Positions 7,994-16,020 of a stretch of DNA of 44,213 bases are shown here, one piece after another. The stretch is taken from the NCBI RefSeq assembly GCF_029813775.1, contig NZ_JARVKW010000056.1:1-44213 (forward strand). Reading direction: 5' to 3'. Numbering within the stretch: the first letter of the stretch is position 1; every line of letters begins with the position of its first letter. The notes below the pieces were generated by a model that worked only from the letters and a program-made list of their open reading frames with translations, did not search any database and had not been told where the DNA came from. The position numbers were made by a program, and so were the translations under genes. The stretch is from Streptomyces sp. DH24 (GTDB taxonomy: Bacteria; Actinomycetota; Actinomycetes; Streptomycetales; Streptomycetaceae).

Positions 7994-9313
7994 TCACTTG
8001 GCGGATTCGGAGGCCCGGCGCACGCTGTCCATGACCTGCTCGGGCGACTTGCTGCCGCTGATGAGGGCCTCGCCGCCGGCCAGCCAGGCGTCGGCGACCT
8101 CGGGCGTGGTGACCATGTCCAGCCAACCGGCTAGGCGCGGGGCCTTGTTGACCAGGTCGATGCCCTCCTGGACGGCCTTGCTGGACGTCTGCGGGGTCAC
8201 CGCGCCGATCACGGTGCTCGGCTGGCCGTAGGGCGGTGCGGAGAGGGTCTTCGCACTGGCGGAGCTGGTCACGAACTTCATGAAGTCCACGGCGAGGGCG
8301 GCACGCGGCGACCGGGCGTTGACGAAGTATCCCTCGGGCGCCCCTTCGACGACCTTCGGGTCTCCCTCGGCCTCCGCGGCGGCGGGGAGCGGGAAGATGC
8401 CGAGGTCCTCCGGCTTGAGGGCGGCGCCGGAGGTGGTGCTGTCGAACTCCAGGATCTCCTGGTAGTACATGGCCGCCCTGCCCTGGCCGAACGCCTCCTG
8501 CGCCGAGGTGTAGAGGACGCCGTTGGTGCCGCGTCCGGTGTCGGTGCAGCCGGACACCAGGGTCTTGAACTGCTTGAGCGCGGCAAGGTAGCCCGGGTCG
8601 TCCCAGGTGGCGGTCTTCGGGTCGTAGTCGGCCTCGCGGACGTCGGTCGGCACGTTGTGGGCGAAGAGCTGCTGGAGGTAGTGCAGGGCGGGCCAGCCGT
8701 CCTTGTTGCCGAAGGCGACGGGCTCGTAGCCGGCCTCGCGCAGGACGGGACAGGCGGCGATCAGCTCCTCGAAGGTCTTCGGCACGTCCACGCCGGCCTT
8801 GTCGAAGGCGGACTTGTTGTAGCCCATGAACTTGCCGTTGTTGTACAGCGGGACACCGTAGTAGCGGCCGTCGTGGGCGAACGCCGACAGGGACGACTCG
8901 CTGAAGGTCTTGCCCCACGCGGTGCCGGGGCCGATCACCTTGGTGAGGTCCGCCGCGCGGCCCCCGCGGATGAAGTTCTCCGCCCAGTTGCCCGTCCAGG
9001 TGAAGTAGATGTCGGGCAGGGCGTCCGACGCGGTGAGCGTCTTGGTCTTGTCCTTGATGCTCTGGTCGGTCTCCTGGATGAGCTCGACGTCCACCTTCGG
9101 GTGCTTGCGCTCGTACGCGGCGGCGAGGTCCTCGAAGTAGGGCTCCAGGGGCTCGCCCGCGAACTTGGTGAGGATGCTCAGGGTGCCGGAGTACTCCGGC
9201 TTCGCGGTCACGTCGGCCGCGGGACCCTTCGCCGGTCCGGCGAAGCAGCCGGTGAGGACGAGTGCCGAGGCCCCGAGAAGTGCCGCGGACCGCGTCAGTG
9301 CACGTGCGCGCAT
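7994..9313 (-). CDS. extracellular solute-binding lipoprotein (family 1)
   Basis: A 439-residue substrate-binding lipoprotein of the CUT1 importer. The signal peptide ends in the lipobox LTGC, so Cys23 would carry lipid and anchor the protein outside the membrane. The mature part shows the two-lobe family 1 pattern, including FEDLAAAYERKHPKVDVE and DALPDIYFTWTGN. The ATG has GAAAGGA seven bases upstream. It is the first gene of the leftward operon (binding protein, two permeases, epimerase). A near-palindromic LacI-type site lies 112-125 bases upstream of the start. The ligand is inferred from the linked frl-like enzymes; sequence alone does not reveal it. Confidence 0.92.
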   Translation of the reverse strand: MRARALTRSAALLGASALVLTGCFAGPAKGPAADVTAKPEYSGTLSILTKFAGEPLEPYFEDLAAAYERKHPKVDVELIQETDQSIKDKTKTLTASDALPDIYFTWTGNWAENFIRGGRAADLTKVIGPGTAWGKTFSESSLSAFAHDGRYYGVPLYNNGKFMGYNKSAFDKAGVDVPKTFEELIAACPVLREAGYEPVAFGNKDGWPALHYLQQLFAHNVPTDVREADYDPKTATWDDPGYLAALKQFKTLVSGCTDTGRGTNGVLYTSAQEAFGQGRAAMYYQEILEFDSTTSGAALKPEDLGIFPLPAAAEAEGDPKVVEGAPEGYFVNARSPRAALAVDFMKFVTSSASAKTLSAPPYGQPSTVIGAVTPQTSSKAVQEGIDLVNKAPRLAGWLDMVTTPEVADAWLAGGEALISGSKSPEQVMDSVRRASESAK

Positions 9314-9424
9314 GGGCGTCCTTTCGTCGAGTGGGCGGGCCCGCCGAAGGTGCGGGCACGTCGGATCCGCTGCGGGGGAGTCCGGGGGACGGCCGCTGGC
9401 GTGCGGCGACTGTACAGAGAATCT

Positions 9425-9438
9425 GATACCGGTACCAG
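9425..9438. promoter_or_regulatory. LacI-type operator, left copy
   Basis: TGATACCGGTACCA matches the palindrome TGATACCGGTATCA with one mismatch and has the central CG of LacI-family operators. It lies upstream of the binding-protein gene in the shared divergent promoter region and probably serves the linked LacI protein. Confidence 0.65.
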
Positions 9439-9615
9439 AGTAGGAACGAAGATCTTCTCCGGGAAGGTGCGGGACCGCCTCGCCACCCAGGCTGCCCTCT
9501 GGTCTTCAGATGAACAAAAGAGCAGGTAGAAGGCCTTGAAGAAGTCGATCGCGAACCGGCGTGCAGCACCTCGCTGTTGACGCCGTCGGCACGCTGTGTC
9601 AGCGTGTGGCCCGCG

Positions 9616-9629
9616 TGATACCGGTATCA
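9616..9629. promoter_or_regulatory. LacI-type operator, right copy
   Basis: TGATACCGGTATCA is a perfect 14-base palindrome, 48-61 bases upstream of the frlB-like start. With the left copy 191 bases away it gives a two-site arrangement controlling both arms of the locus, and DNA looping is possible. Confidence 0.7.
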
Positions 9630-9676
9630 GGTCGCTCAGCGCCGCCGGCCGCACCCGTTCCCGAAAGGACGCGAAG

Positions 9677-10678
9677 ATGCTCGGATTCGACGAGCCGGAA
9701 TTCCTCTCCCAGCTGGCGAGCACGGTGGCCCTGCGCCCCCGGATCGAAGAACTCGCCGACCGCCTCACGGACGAAGGCTTCGACAACCTCTTCCTCGTCG
9801 GCGCCGGCGGCACCTACGCCCAGATGTGGCCGTACGAGCGGCTCGCACGCCGCACCTCCACGCTGCCCGTCCACGCCGTCATCGCGGCCGAACTGGTCGC
9901 CGGGGGAGAGGCGACGCTCGGCGAGCGCTCGGTCGCCGTCTTCACCTCGGTGTCGGGCACCACCGAGGACAGCCTCCGGGCCATCGAGTACTGCAAGGCG
10001 AAGGGCGTGCGCACCGTCGGATTCACGGGCCACCCCGACTCACCCATCGCCCGGAGCGTGGACGTGGCCCTCGTCTCCGAGCCGAAGGCCTGGCCCTTCG
10101 ATCCGCAGATGCTGCTGTTCACGGGCCGGTTGCTCGCGCGCCGGGGCGAGTTCGAGGGATACGAGAAGCTCGCCGACGAACTCGCCGGACTGCCCGGCAT
10201 CCTCCTCGACGTGGCGCGGCAGGCCGAGCCGACGGCCGCCGCCTTCGCCGAGGCCCACAAGGACACCGACTACCACTTCCTGGTGGGCGGCGGAAACCTG
10301 TGGGGGTTCACCTACCTGTACTCCATGTGCATCCTCGAGGAGATGCAGTGGCTGCGCACCACCCGCGTGCACAGCGCGGAGTTCTTCCACGGCTCGCTGG
10401 AACTCCTCGAGGAGGACACGAGCGTGATCGTCTTCCAGGGCGAGGACGAGACCCGTGCCCTCACCGACCGCGTCGAGGCCTTCGCCAAGCGCATCTCCCG
10501 CGACGTGACGGTCTTCGACACCCGCGACTACGAGCTGGCCGGCATCAGCCCCGAGTTCCGCGGCCTGCTCGCGCCGGTGGTGCTCGACACCGTCATGGGC
10601 CGCGTCAGCAAGCACCTCGAACGGGTGCGCGGCCACTCGCTGGACCTGCGCCGCTACTACCGCGTCATGGACTACTGA
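9677..10678 (+). CDS. frlB: FrlB-like SIS-domain deglycase
   Basis: A 333-residue protein with two SIS (sugar isomerase) folds, the build of fructoselysine 6-phosphate deglycase, which cleaves the Amadori product to glucose 6-phosphate and lysine in the cytoplasm. Comparison with remembered E. coli FrlB and Salmonella FraB shows that the catalytic Glu and His, 16 residues apart, are kept as Glu222 and His238 (in LEEMQW and AEFFHGSLELLEE). The C-terminus ends RRYYRVMDY, as in FrlB. I chose ATG 9677 because GAAAGGA lies eight bases upstream; an earlier frame opening at 9596 runs through the operator. It is the first gene of the rightward arm. Another sugar-amine 6-phosphate, such as glucoselysine, is a real alternative substrate. 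Confidence 0.82.
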   Translation: MLGFDEPEFLSQLASTVALRPRIEELADRLTDEGFDNLFLVGAGGTYAQMWPYERLARRTSTLPVHAVIAAELVAGGEATLGERSVAVFTSVSGTTEDSLRAIEYCKAKGVRTVGFTGHPDSPIARSVDVALVSEPKAWPFDPQMLLFTGRLLARRGEFEGYEKLADELAGLPGILLDVARQAEPTAAAFAEAHKDTDYHFLVGGGNLWGFTYLYSMCILEEMQWLRTTRVHSAEFFHGSLELLEEDTSVIVFQGEDETRALTDRVEAFAKRISRDVTVFDTRDYELAGISPEFRGLLAPVVLDTVMGRVSKHLERVRGHSLDLRRYYRVMDY

Positions 10679-10769
10679 GACGCGCGGCCGGCCGCTGTCA
10701 GTCCGGGGAGGACTCCGGCGGCAGGGGCCGGCGCATCGCGGTCCGGCACCGCGCATCGCGCACGGTGTT

Positions 10770-10830
10770 CCGCAGTCCGCAGTCCGCAGCCCGCAGTCGG
10801 TATCCGCAGTCCTCAGTCGGTAGTCCGCAT
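10770..10830. repeat. degenerate CCGCAGT tandem repeat
   Basis: Five copies or near-copies of the 7-mer CCGCAGT (10770, 10777, 10784, 10791, 10804) and related units (CCTCAGT, CGGTAGT, CCGCAT) fill most of the 235-base gap between the deglycase and kinase genes. No open frame uses it convincingly. It may be a slippage-prone spacer or a protein-binding array. Confidence 0.7.
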
Positions 10831-10913
10831 CCGCCCGGCGACGTGTCCGCGCTGCCGGGCGCCCGTCCGTGCCCCCGCCCCGTGGCGTGCCGGGCCAGCG
10901 CACAGGAGAACCC

Positions 10914-11825
10914 ATGAGAGTCCTCGGCTTCGGCGACAACATCGTCGACCGGTTCGTCGACCGCGGCATCGACTACCCGGGCGGCAACAGCGTGAACGTG
11001 GCCGTCTACGCGAGACGCCTCGGCATGGAGGCGGCGTATCTCGGGGTGTTCGGCGACGACGACCTCGGCAGCTTCCTGCGCGAGGCCATCGCGGACACCG
11101 GGGTGGCCGTCGACCGGTGCGCCGTGCGCGCCGGCGAGAGCGGCGTGTCCACCCTGCGGGTCGACGCCGGAGACCGTGTCTTCCTGGGCTGGAACGGAGG
11201 CGGCGTCACCGTACGCGAACCGCTCGTCCTCGACCCCGGTCTGCTCGACTACGTGTCGTCCTTCGACCTGGTGCACTCCAGCGTGTACTCGGGCAGCGAG
11301 GACGAACTGCCCAAGCTCGCCGGGCTGGACACGCTCACGACCTTCGACCTCTCCAGCGAGGAGGAGTTCCGGACACCCGGGTACCTGGACCGGGTCTGCC
11401 CGCATGCCGACCTCGTACTGCTGTCCTGCTCCCACCTGGACGAGGCGGCCACCCGGGACCTGCTGGCCGAGGCGGTGGGGCGCGGAGCGGGGCTCGCCCT
11501 CGCCACCCGCGGGGCCGGGGGCGCCGTCGCCCACGACGGCCGCACGACCGTGGCGGCGCCGGCCCGGCCCTTGACGGACGAGACGTCCCTCGTCGACACG
11601 ATGGGCTGCGGTGACGCCTTCCTCGCCGGTTTCGTGGTCTCGCTGCTGCGCGCGGGCTGGCGGAGGCCGAGCCCGCCGGACCGCCACCAACTGGGGCGAG
11701 CGCTGCACGACGGGGCCGGCGCCGCCCACGACCAGTGCTTCACCGAGGCCGCGTTCGGCCGTGGCCGGCCCACCGGCCGACCGGCCGTGTCTAGCATGTG
11801 GACAGCCGTCGATGACGAGAAGTGA
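10914..11825 (+). CDS. frlD: FrlD-like PfkB-family sugar kinase
   Basis: A 303-residue ribokinase/PfkB-family kinase predicted to phosphorylate the imported sugar-amine at C6, making the substrate of the SIS deglycase. It opens MRVLGFGDNIVDRF, then PGGNSVNVAVYARRLG near residue 22, the same pattern as E. coli FrlD. The catalytic-base motif reads DTMGCGDAF with Asp234; the usual GAGD is GCGD here. The start has AGGAGA five bases upstream. It is about 40 residues longer than E. coli FrlD because of a C-terminal tail, and the stop is 12 bases before the LacI start, so the two are surely cotranscribed. The assignment to fructoselysine rests mostly on the linked genes. Confidence 0.82.
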   Translation: MRVLGFGDNIVDRFVDRGIDYPGGNSVNVAVYARRLGMEAAYLGVFGDDDLGSFLREAIADTGVAVDRCAVRAGESGVSTLRVDAGDRVFLGWNGGGVTVREPLVLDPGLLDYVSSFDLVHSSVYSGSEDELPKLAGLDTLTTFDLSSEEEFRTPGYLDRVCPHADLVLLSCSHLDEAATRDLLAEAVGRGAGLALATRGAGGAVAHDGRTTVAAPARPLTDETSLVDTMGCGDAFLAGFVVSLLRAGWRRPSPPDRHQLGRALHDGAGAAHDQCFTEAAFGRGRPTGRPAVSSMWTAVDDEK

Positions 11826-11837
11826 GGTACCCCAGCG

Positions 11838-12938
11838 ATGCCAGCAGAGCGGCCCCGCCCGTCGGCGCCCCCGACGATCTCCGAGGTGGCCGCGGAGGCC
11901 GGAGTCGGCCGGGCGACCGCGGCCCGCACACTCGGCGGATACGGACACGTCAGCCCTGAACTGAAGGAGCGGGTGCTCGCCGCGGCCGAGAAGCTCGGCT
12001 ACCGCGCGAACGCACTGGCCCGCAGCATGTCGACAGGTGTGACCCACACCCTCGGGGTCATCGTCGCGGACATCGGCAACCCGTTCTTCGCGGGTGTCGT
12101 CCGCGGCATCTGCGACACCTCCCGCGCCCGGGGATTCGACACGCTGGTCCTGAGTACGTACGAGAAACTCGACGAGGAGGTCGCGGCGGCCAACGTCCTC
12201 ATCGACAAGCGCGTCGACGGCATCATCGTCGCGTCGGCCGCGGTCGACCGCTCCTCGGTCGGCCACATCCGCACGGCCCTCGACCGCGGCATCCCCGTCG
12301 TCCTCGTCGACCGCGCGGTGTCCTCACTCGAACTGGACGCCGTCGTCATCAACAACCGGGACGCGGCGCGCGAGGCGGTAGAGAAGCTCATCGCGGCCGG
12401 TCACCGGCGCATCGGATTCGTCTGGGGGCCGCCGGTGGACGAAGCCCCCGCGACACGGCGGGAACTGATCGCCGCCGCGTCCCGGAATCTGTGGACCGAC
12501 GGGGAGCGCCTGCGCGGATACCTCGACGCGCTCGACGACGCGGGCCTCCCCTTCGACCCGGAACTGGTGATGGTCGGGCCGAAGGAGGAGGAACGGGCGA
12601 CTCAGGAGGTCGCCCGGATGCTCGATCTGCCCGACCGTGTCACCGCACTGTTCTGCACCGAGACCGACGGAGTCACCGGAGCTCTGCGCGCCATCCGCGC
12701 GCGGGAGTTGTCCTGTCCCCGCGATGTGTCCCTGATCGGGTTCGACGACAGCGCCTGGGCCGCGGTCATGGTGCCCCCGCTCACCATGATCGAACAGCCG
12801 GTGCACCAACTCGGCTCAACGGCGGCCGAAGTACTGCTCGGCATCCTCGAAGGAGCCGAACCGCGCCGCGACATGCACACCCTGCGCGCCCGCCTCGTGG
12901 AACGCTCGTCGGTCGCACCGCCGCCCAGTCCGTGCTGA
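11838..12938 (+). CDS. LacI-family transcriptional regulator
   Basis: A 366-residue regulator with an N-terminal LacI helix-turn-helix (TISEVAAEAGVGRATAARTL, residues about 14-33) and hinge region (ANALARSMSTG), followed by a periplasmic-binding-like effector domain beginning HTLGVIVADIGNPFF. The hinge keeps the usual spacing for minor-groove contact at a central CG, which matches the palindromes at 9425 and 9616. It sits directly downstream of the kinase and is probably the local repressor, relieved by the sugar-amine or its phosphate. There is an insert near residues 200-220 (GPPVDEAPATRRELIAAASR). The effector is unknown. Confidence 0.9.
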   Translation: MPAERPRPSAPPTISEVAAEAGVGRATAARTLGGYGHVSPELKERVLAAAEKLGYRANALARSMSTGVTHTLGVIVADIGNPFFAGVVRGICDTSRARGFDTLVLSTYEKLDEEVAAANVLIDKRVDGIIVASAAVDRSSVGHIRTALDRGIPVVLVDRAVSSLELDAVVINNRDAAREAVEKLIAAGHRRIGFVWGPPVDEAPATRRELIAAASRNLWTDGERLRGYLDALDDAGLPFDPELVMVGPKEEERATQEVARMLDLPDRVTALFCTETDGVTGALRAIRARELSCPRDVSLIGFDDSAWAAVMVPPLTMIEQPVHQLGSTAAEVLLGILEGAEPRRDMHTLRARLVERSSVAPPPSPC

Positions 12939-13065
12939 CCTGCGGTGAGGGCCGACCGCGGACCCGACGAGCGGGCCGTCATCTCACCTGCATGCCCTTG
13001 AACGCAGCGGAACAGCGGAGCAGCAGGCCGAAGCCGACGCACGCGACCGACCGCCGTACAGCAGT

Positions 13066-13530
13066 TCAGCGGGAGAGGGGCAAGACGTCCGAAGACCTGT
13101 CGTGTTCGTCGGCCAAGGGCAGGGCCCCGGGCCGGCGGCGGGACCTCGCACGCTCGGCTCCGGCGCTCAAGGCCGGCGGCGAGGCGAACCGCCCGACGGC
13201 CTCGGCGATCTCACCCAGACGGATCCGGTCCGTGTATCCGGGGCTGTCACGAACGGCCGTGAGCCTGGCCCGGGTCACCAGGGCGGTGTACAGACCGTCC
13301 GCGTCGCAGACGACCAGCTGACTCGTGCGGGCGGCGGCCATCACACACAGTGCCACCTCCACGGTCATGTCCTCCCAGACCTGCGGTCCGGCCGCGTCCA
13401 TGGTGTCGGCGACTGCGCCGTGGGCGGGCCGGGCGCTCGCCCGGCGGAACTGCGTCTGGACAAGCGTCAAAAGATCCTCCTGCGGTGATGGGCCCGACTT
13501 ACTGATCACGAAGGTTCTATGCCGTCGCAC
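13066..13530 (-). CDS. CBS-domain protein
   Basis: A protein of about 154 residues with a CBS-type regulatory module: MTVEVALCVMAAARTSQLVVCDADGLYTALVT, then RLGEIAEAVGRF. CBS modules bind adenosyl nucleotides, but no catalytic domain is attached. The start is uncertain: GTG at 13530 overlaps the last codons of the helicase gene by 14 bases, while GTG at 13509 would begin VISKSGP. Neither has a clear ribosome site, which suggests translational coupling to the helicase. The arrangement cold-shock protein, DEAD-box helicase, CBS protein points to one cold- or stress-related transcript. The C-terminal 30 residues are low in complexity. Confidence 0.72.
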   Translation of the reverse strand: MRRHRTFVISKSGPSPQEDLLTLVQTQFRRASARPAHGAVADTMDAAGPQVWEDMTVEVALCVMAAARTSQLVVCDADGLYTALVTRARLTAVRDSPGYTDRIRLGEIAEAVGRFASPPALSAGAERARSRRRPGALPLADEHDRSSDVLPLSR

Positions 13531-14995
13531 CGACGGCGGACTGCCGTTCGGGCGTGCGGCGGGCCGCCGAGGCGGGACGGCGCCGGCCGCGTGAGGCGGA
13601 GCCGCGCTTCTTGGGACGTTCGACCACCGGTGCGGTGATGACGACCGGGATGCCGGAGGGGGCCTGGGCGCCGGTGATGCGGTGCAGGGCCTCTTCGCCG
13701 ACGCGAACCTGGGTGGTCCGCGGAACGATGCCGGCCGCTGCCATGAGGCGCGTCATGTCGCGCCGCTGGTTCGGGGTCACCAGGGTGACGACGCTGCCGG
13801 ACTCTCCTGCGCGGGCGGTCCTGCCGCCGCGGTGGAGGTAGTCCTTGTGGTCGGTCGGCGGGTCGACGTTGACGACGAGGTCGAGGTTGTCGACGTGGAT
13901 GCCGCGCGCCGCGACGTTGGTCGCCACCAGCACGTTGACGTGCCCGGTCTTGAACTGCGCCAGCGTGCGGGTGCGCTGCGGCTGCGACTTGCCCCCGTGC
14001 AGGGCGGCGGCCCGTACCCCGCTGTTCAGGAGGTGATCGGTGAGGCGGTCGACGGCGTGCTTGGTGTCCAGGAACATGATCACGCGGCCGTCGCGTGCGG
14101 CGATCTCGGTGGTGGTCGTGTGCTTGTCGGCGCCGTGGACGTGCAGGACGTGGTGCTCCATCGTCGTGACCGCGCCGGCCGAGGGGTCGACGGAATGCAC
14201 GACGGGATCGCTGAGGTAGCGGCGCACGAGCAGATCCACGTTGCGGTCGAGGGTGGCGGAGAACAGCATGCGCTGGCCCTCGGGACGGACCTGGTCGAGC
14301 AGTGCGGTGACCTGCGGCATGAAGCCCATGTCGGCCATCTGGTCCGCCTCGTCGAGGACGGTGATGGACACCTGGTCCAGTCGGCACTCACCGCGGTCGA
14401 TGAGGTCCTTGAGACGTCCCGGTGTGGCCACGACGACCTCGGCGCCACCGCGCAGGGCGCTCGCCTGCCTGCCGATCGACATCCCGCCCACCACGGTGGC
14501 CAGCCGCAGCTTCACGGAGCGGGCGTACGGCGTGAGCGCGTCGGTGACCTGCTGCGCCAGCTCACGCGTCGGTACGAGGACCAGCCCCAGCGGCTGCCCG
14601 GCCTCGGCGCGCTGCCCGGCCGTACGGGCCAGCAACGCCAGCCCGAAGGCGAGGGTCTTGCCGGAGCCGGTGCGACCACGGCCGAGGACGTCCCGACCGG
14701 CGAGGGAGTTCGGCAGGGTCGCGGCCTGGATCGGGAACGGCACGGTCACGCCGTCCGAGCCGAGCGCGGCCAGCAACGCCCCGGGCATGTCGAGATCGGC
14801 GAAGCCTTCCACGGCGGGCAGCGCGGGGGTGATCGTCCTGGGGAGGGCGAACTCCCCCTGGACCACGGCGGACCGGCGGCCGTAACCGCCGGAACGGCGC
14901 GGGGCCGACGAACCGAATCGGCTGCCACCCCTGCCGGGGTCGGCACTGCCGTTACGGGTGCGGGCGAAGCGGTCGTTCGTGCGTGTGCGGTTCAT
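13517..14995 (-). CDS. DEAD-box RNA helicase
   Basis: An ATP-dependent RNA helicase of 492 residues, predicted to unwind structured RNA in the cytoplasm. Motifs in order: a Q-motif region before GRGRTGSGKT (Walker A), PTRELAQQV, TPGRLKDL, LDEADQMADMGF, FSATLDR, MFLDTKHAVDRL, LVATNVAARGIHV, and HRGGRTARAGESG. An Arg/Gly/Ser-rich N-terminal tail (about residues 1-45) and a basic C-terminal tail flank the core, as in cold-induced Streptomyces helicases. The start ATG at 14995 has an AAGG-type site (GAGGAAGGTTCCGC) upstream. Between it and the cold-shock gene lie a terminator and a phased CTGTATAC repeat, so it probably has its own promoter. Confidence 0.93.
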   Translation of the reverse strand: MNRTRTNDRFARTRNGSADPGRGGSRFGSSAPRRSGGYGRRSAVVQGEFALPRTITPALPAVEGFADLDMPGALLAALGSDGVTVPFPIQAATLPNSLAGRDVLGRGRTGSGKTLAFGLALLARTAGQRAEAGQPLGLVLVPTRELAQQVTDALTPYARSVKLRLATVVGGMSIGRQASALRGGAEVVVATPGRLKDLIDRGECRLDQVSITVLDEADQMADMGFMPQVTALLDQVRPEGQRMLFSATLDRNVDLLVRRYLSDPVVHSVDPSAGAVTTMEHHVLHVHGADKHTTTTEIAARDGRVIMFLDTKHAVDRLTDHLLNSGVRAAALHGGKSQPQRTRTLAQFKTGHVNVLVATNVAARGIHVDNLDLVVNVDPPTDHKDYLHRGGRTARAGESGSVVTLVTPNQRRDMTRLMAAAGIVPRTTQVRVGEEALHRITGAQAPSGIPVVITAPVVERPKKRGSASRGRRRPASAARRTPERQSAVGATA

Positions 14996-15199
14996 GCGGA
15001 ACCTTCCTCGATGCGGCACATGGCAAGGAATTCCCGCAGCGATGAGCGACACGGAGAATTGCAAGAATGGGCCGGTGAAGCGCGGCAGCGCCGGATCCGT
15101 CCGCCGGAAAAACCGTGCGGTCGCAGGCGCTGAAATGAGTGGCGCGAGGTGGACGCAACATGTGGGGCGTCCACAGGGATGTAGCCATGCGGAACACGT

Positions 15200-15227
15200 C
15201 TGTATACATCTGTATACGCCTGTATTC
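15200..15227. promoter_or_regulatory. phased CTGTATAC triple repeat upstream of the helicase
   Basis: CTGTATAC, CTGTATAC and CTGTATTC start at 15200, 15210 and 15220, a spacing of exactly one DNA turn, about 205 bases upstream of the helicase start and downstream of the cold-shock terminator. Read on the minus strand they contain TATACA hexamers that could act as -10 boxes. AT-rich phased repeats are rare in this DNA and suggest a regulator site or a cold-responsive leader. Confidence 0.5.
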
Positions 15228-15303
15228 CTGAGGAAGATCCGTCCGGCGAACCCACGGATTTCCTGGTCGTCGCCCACAGGTGAAGCCCTTGTGGGAAATG
15301 CGA

Positions 15304-15345
15304 GCAGCTGGGGCCCGCACCCCGAAGGATGCGGGCCCCAGCTGC
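15304..15345 (-). terminator. cold-shock gene terminator
   Basis: A perfect 16-bp stem (15304-15319 with 15330-15345, arm GCAGCTGGGGCCCGCA) closes a 10-base loop 16 bases after the stop of the cold-shock gene. It is the strongest hairpin in the window and separates that gene from the helicase. Confidence 0.88.
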
Positions 15346-15361
15346 AAAGCTCGCGTCAGTG

Positions 15362-15565
15362 TCAGGCGAGAACGATGTTCTCGGCCGTCGGGCCCTTCTG
15401 GCCCTGCGCGATGTCGAAGCTCACCTTCTGGCCTTCGAGCAGCTCACGGAAGCCCTGGGCGGCGATGTTCGAGTAGTGGGCGAACACGTCGGCGCCGCCA
15501 CCGTCCTGCTCGATGAAGCCGAAGCCCTTTTCCGCGTTGAACCACTTCACGGTGCCAGTAGCCAT
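15362..15565 (-). CDS. cold-shock protein, CspA family
   Basis: A 67-residue single OB-fold nucleic-acid-binding protein acting as an RNA chaperone. It begins MATGTVKWFNAEKGFGFIEQ, with RNP1 as KGFGFI and RNP2 as VFAHYS. It ends AENIVLA, like the abundant Streptomyces paralogues. The ATG has a strong AAAGGAG site eight bases upstream. Upstream lies a long, relatively AT-rich leader (about 15566-15850), and downstream comes a strong terminator. Together with the helicase and CBS genes it forms a probable cold or growth-transition module. Streptomyces genomes carry many paralogues, so no specific gene symbol is given. Confidence 0.95.
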   Translation of the reverse strand: MATGTVKWFNAEKGFGFIEQDGGGADVFAHYSNIAAQGFRELLEGQKVSFDIAQGQKGPTAENIVLA

Positions 15566-16020
15566 GTCATATCTCCTTTGGGGCAGTGCATCGGGATCCG
15601 CACAGCGCGGACACCATGTCGCCGCGATGATTACCCCGCCCGGAAAAAGACCGGAAAGACAAAAGTGCTTCCAGTCGCATTGACGCCGACCGGAGAGCAC
15701 TTGAAGTTTCGGGAACCACAACTGCAACCGAGATCAACAGTAGCACGCCACAGCGGTCGGCGTGCGGTGAAGAATCCCACTCCGTTCATGGCGGCAAACA
15801 ATCTGCCTGCATCCTCCATTAAAATCTCAGCTCGCGGGCACAGATATTGAAAAAAGCCGTGCCCGGCCGCCGCCGTACACCAGCCCCGGACTGGTCGGCC
15901 GATCAGCGCCTGGGGGCCAGGGCTGCTGGAGCCGGCGGCTGACCGGCCGGCAGCCGGTGGAGCGGCTGGGCCGGTCTTTGCCTGTTGGCGCGCGAGGACC
16001 ACTGGAGTGCGCGTCGGCGG
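15566..16020. other. cold-shock leader and intergenic region
   Basis: No gene is seen in these 455 bases. The half nearest the cold-shock gene is less GC-rich than its surroundings and is probably its promoter and 5' leader, read leftwards. The rest, next to the pentapeptide remnant, holds GC-rich short inverted repeats but no clear terminator. Confidence 0.4.

Noticed and set aside
7077..9569. One open minus-strand frame of 830 codons covering permease and binding-protein genes
   Set aside because: Only the last 295 codons look like a protein; the rest is out-of-frame shadow of the binding-protein gene. A ribosome site and GTG at 7964 give the natural start.
13682..15133. Plus-strand frame of 483 codons
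   Set aside because: Antisense shadow of the DEAD-box helicase, whose motifs fix the coding strand.
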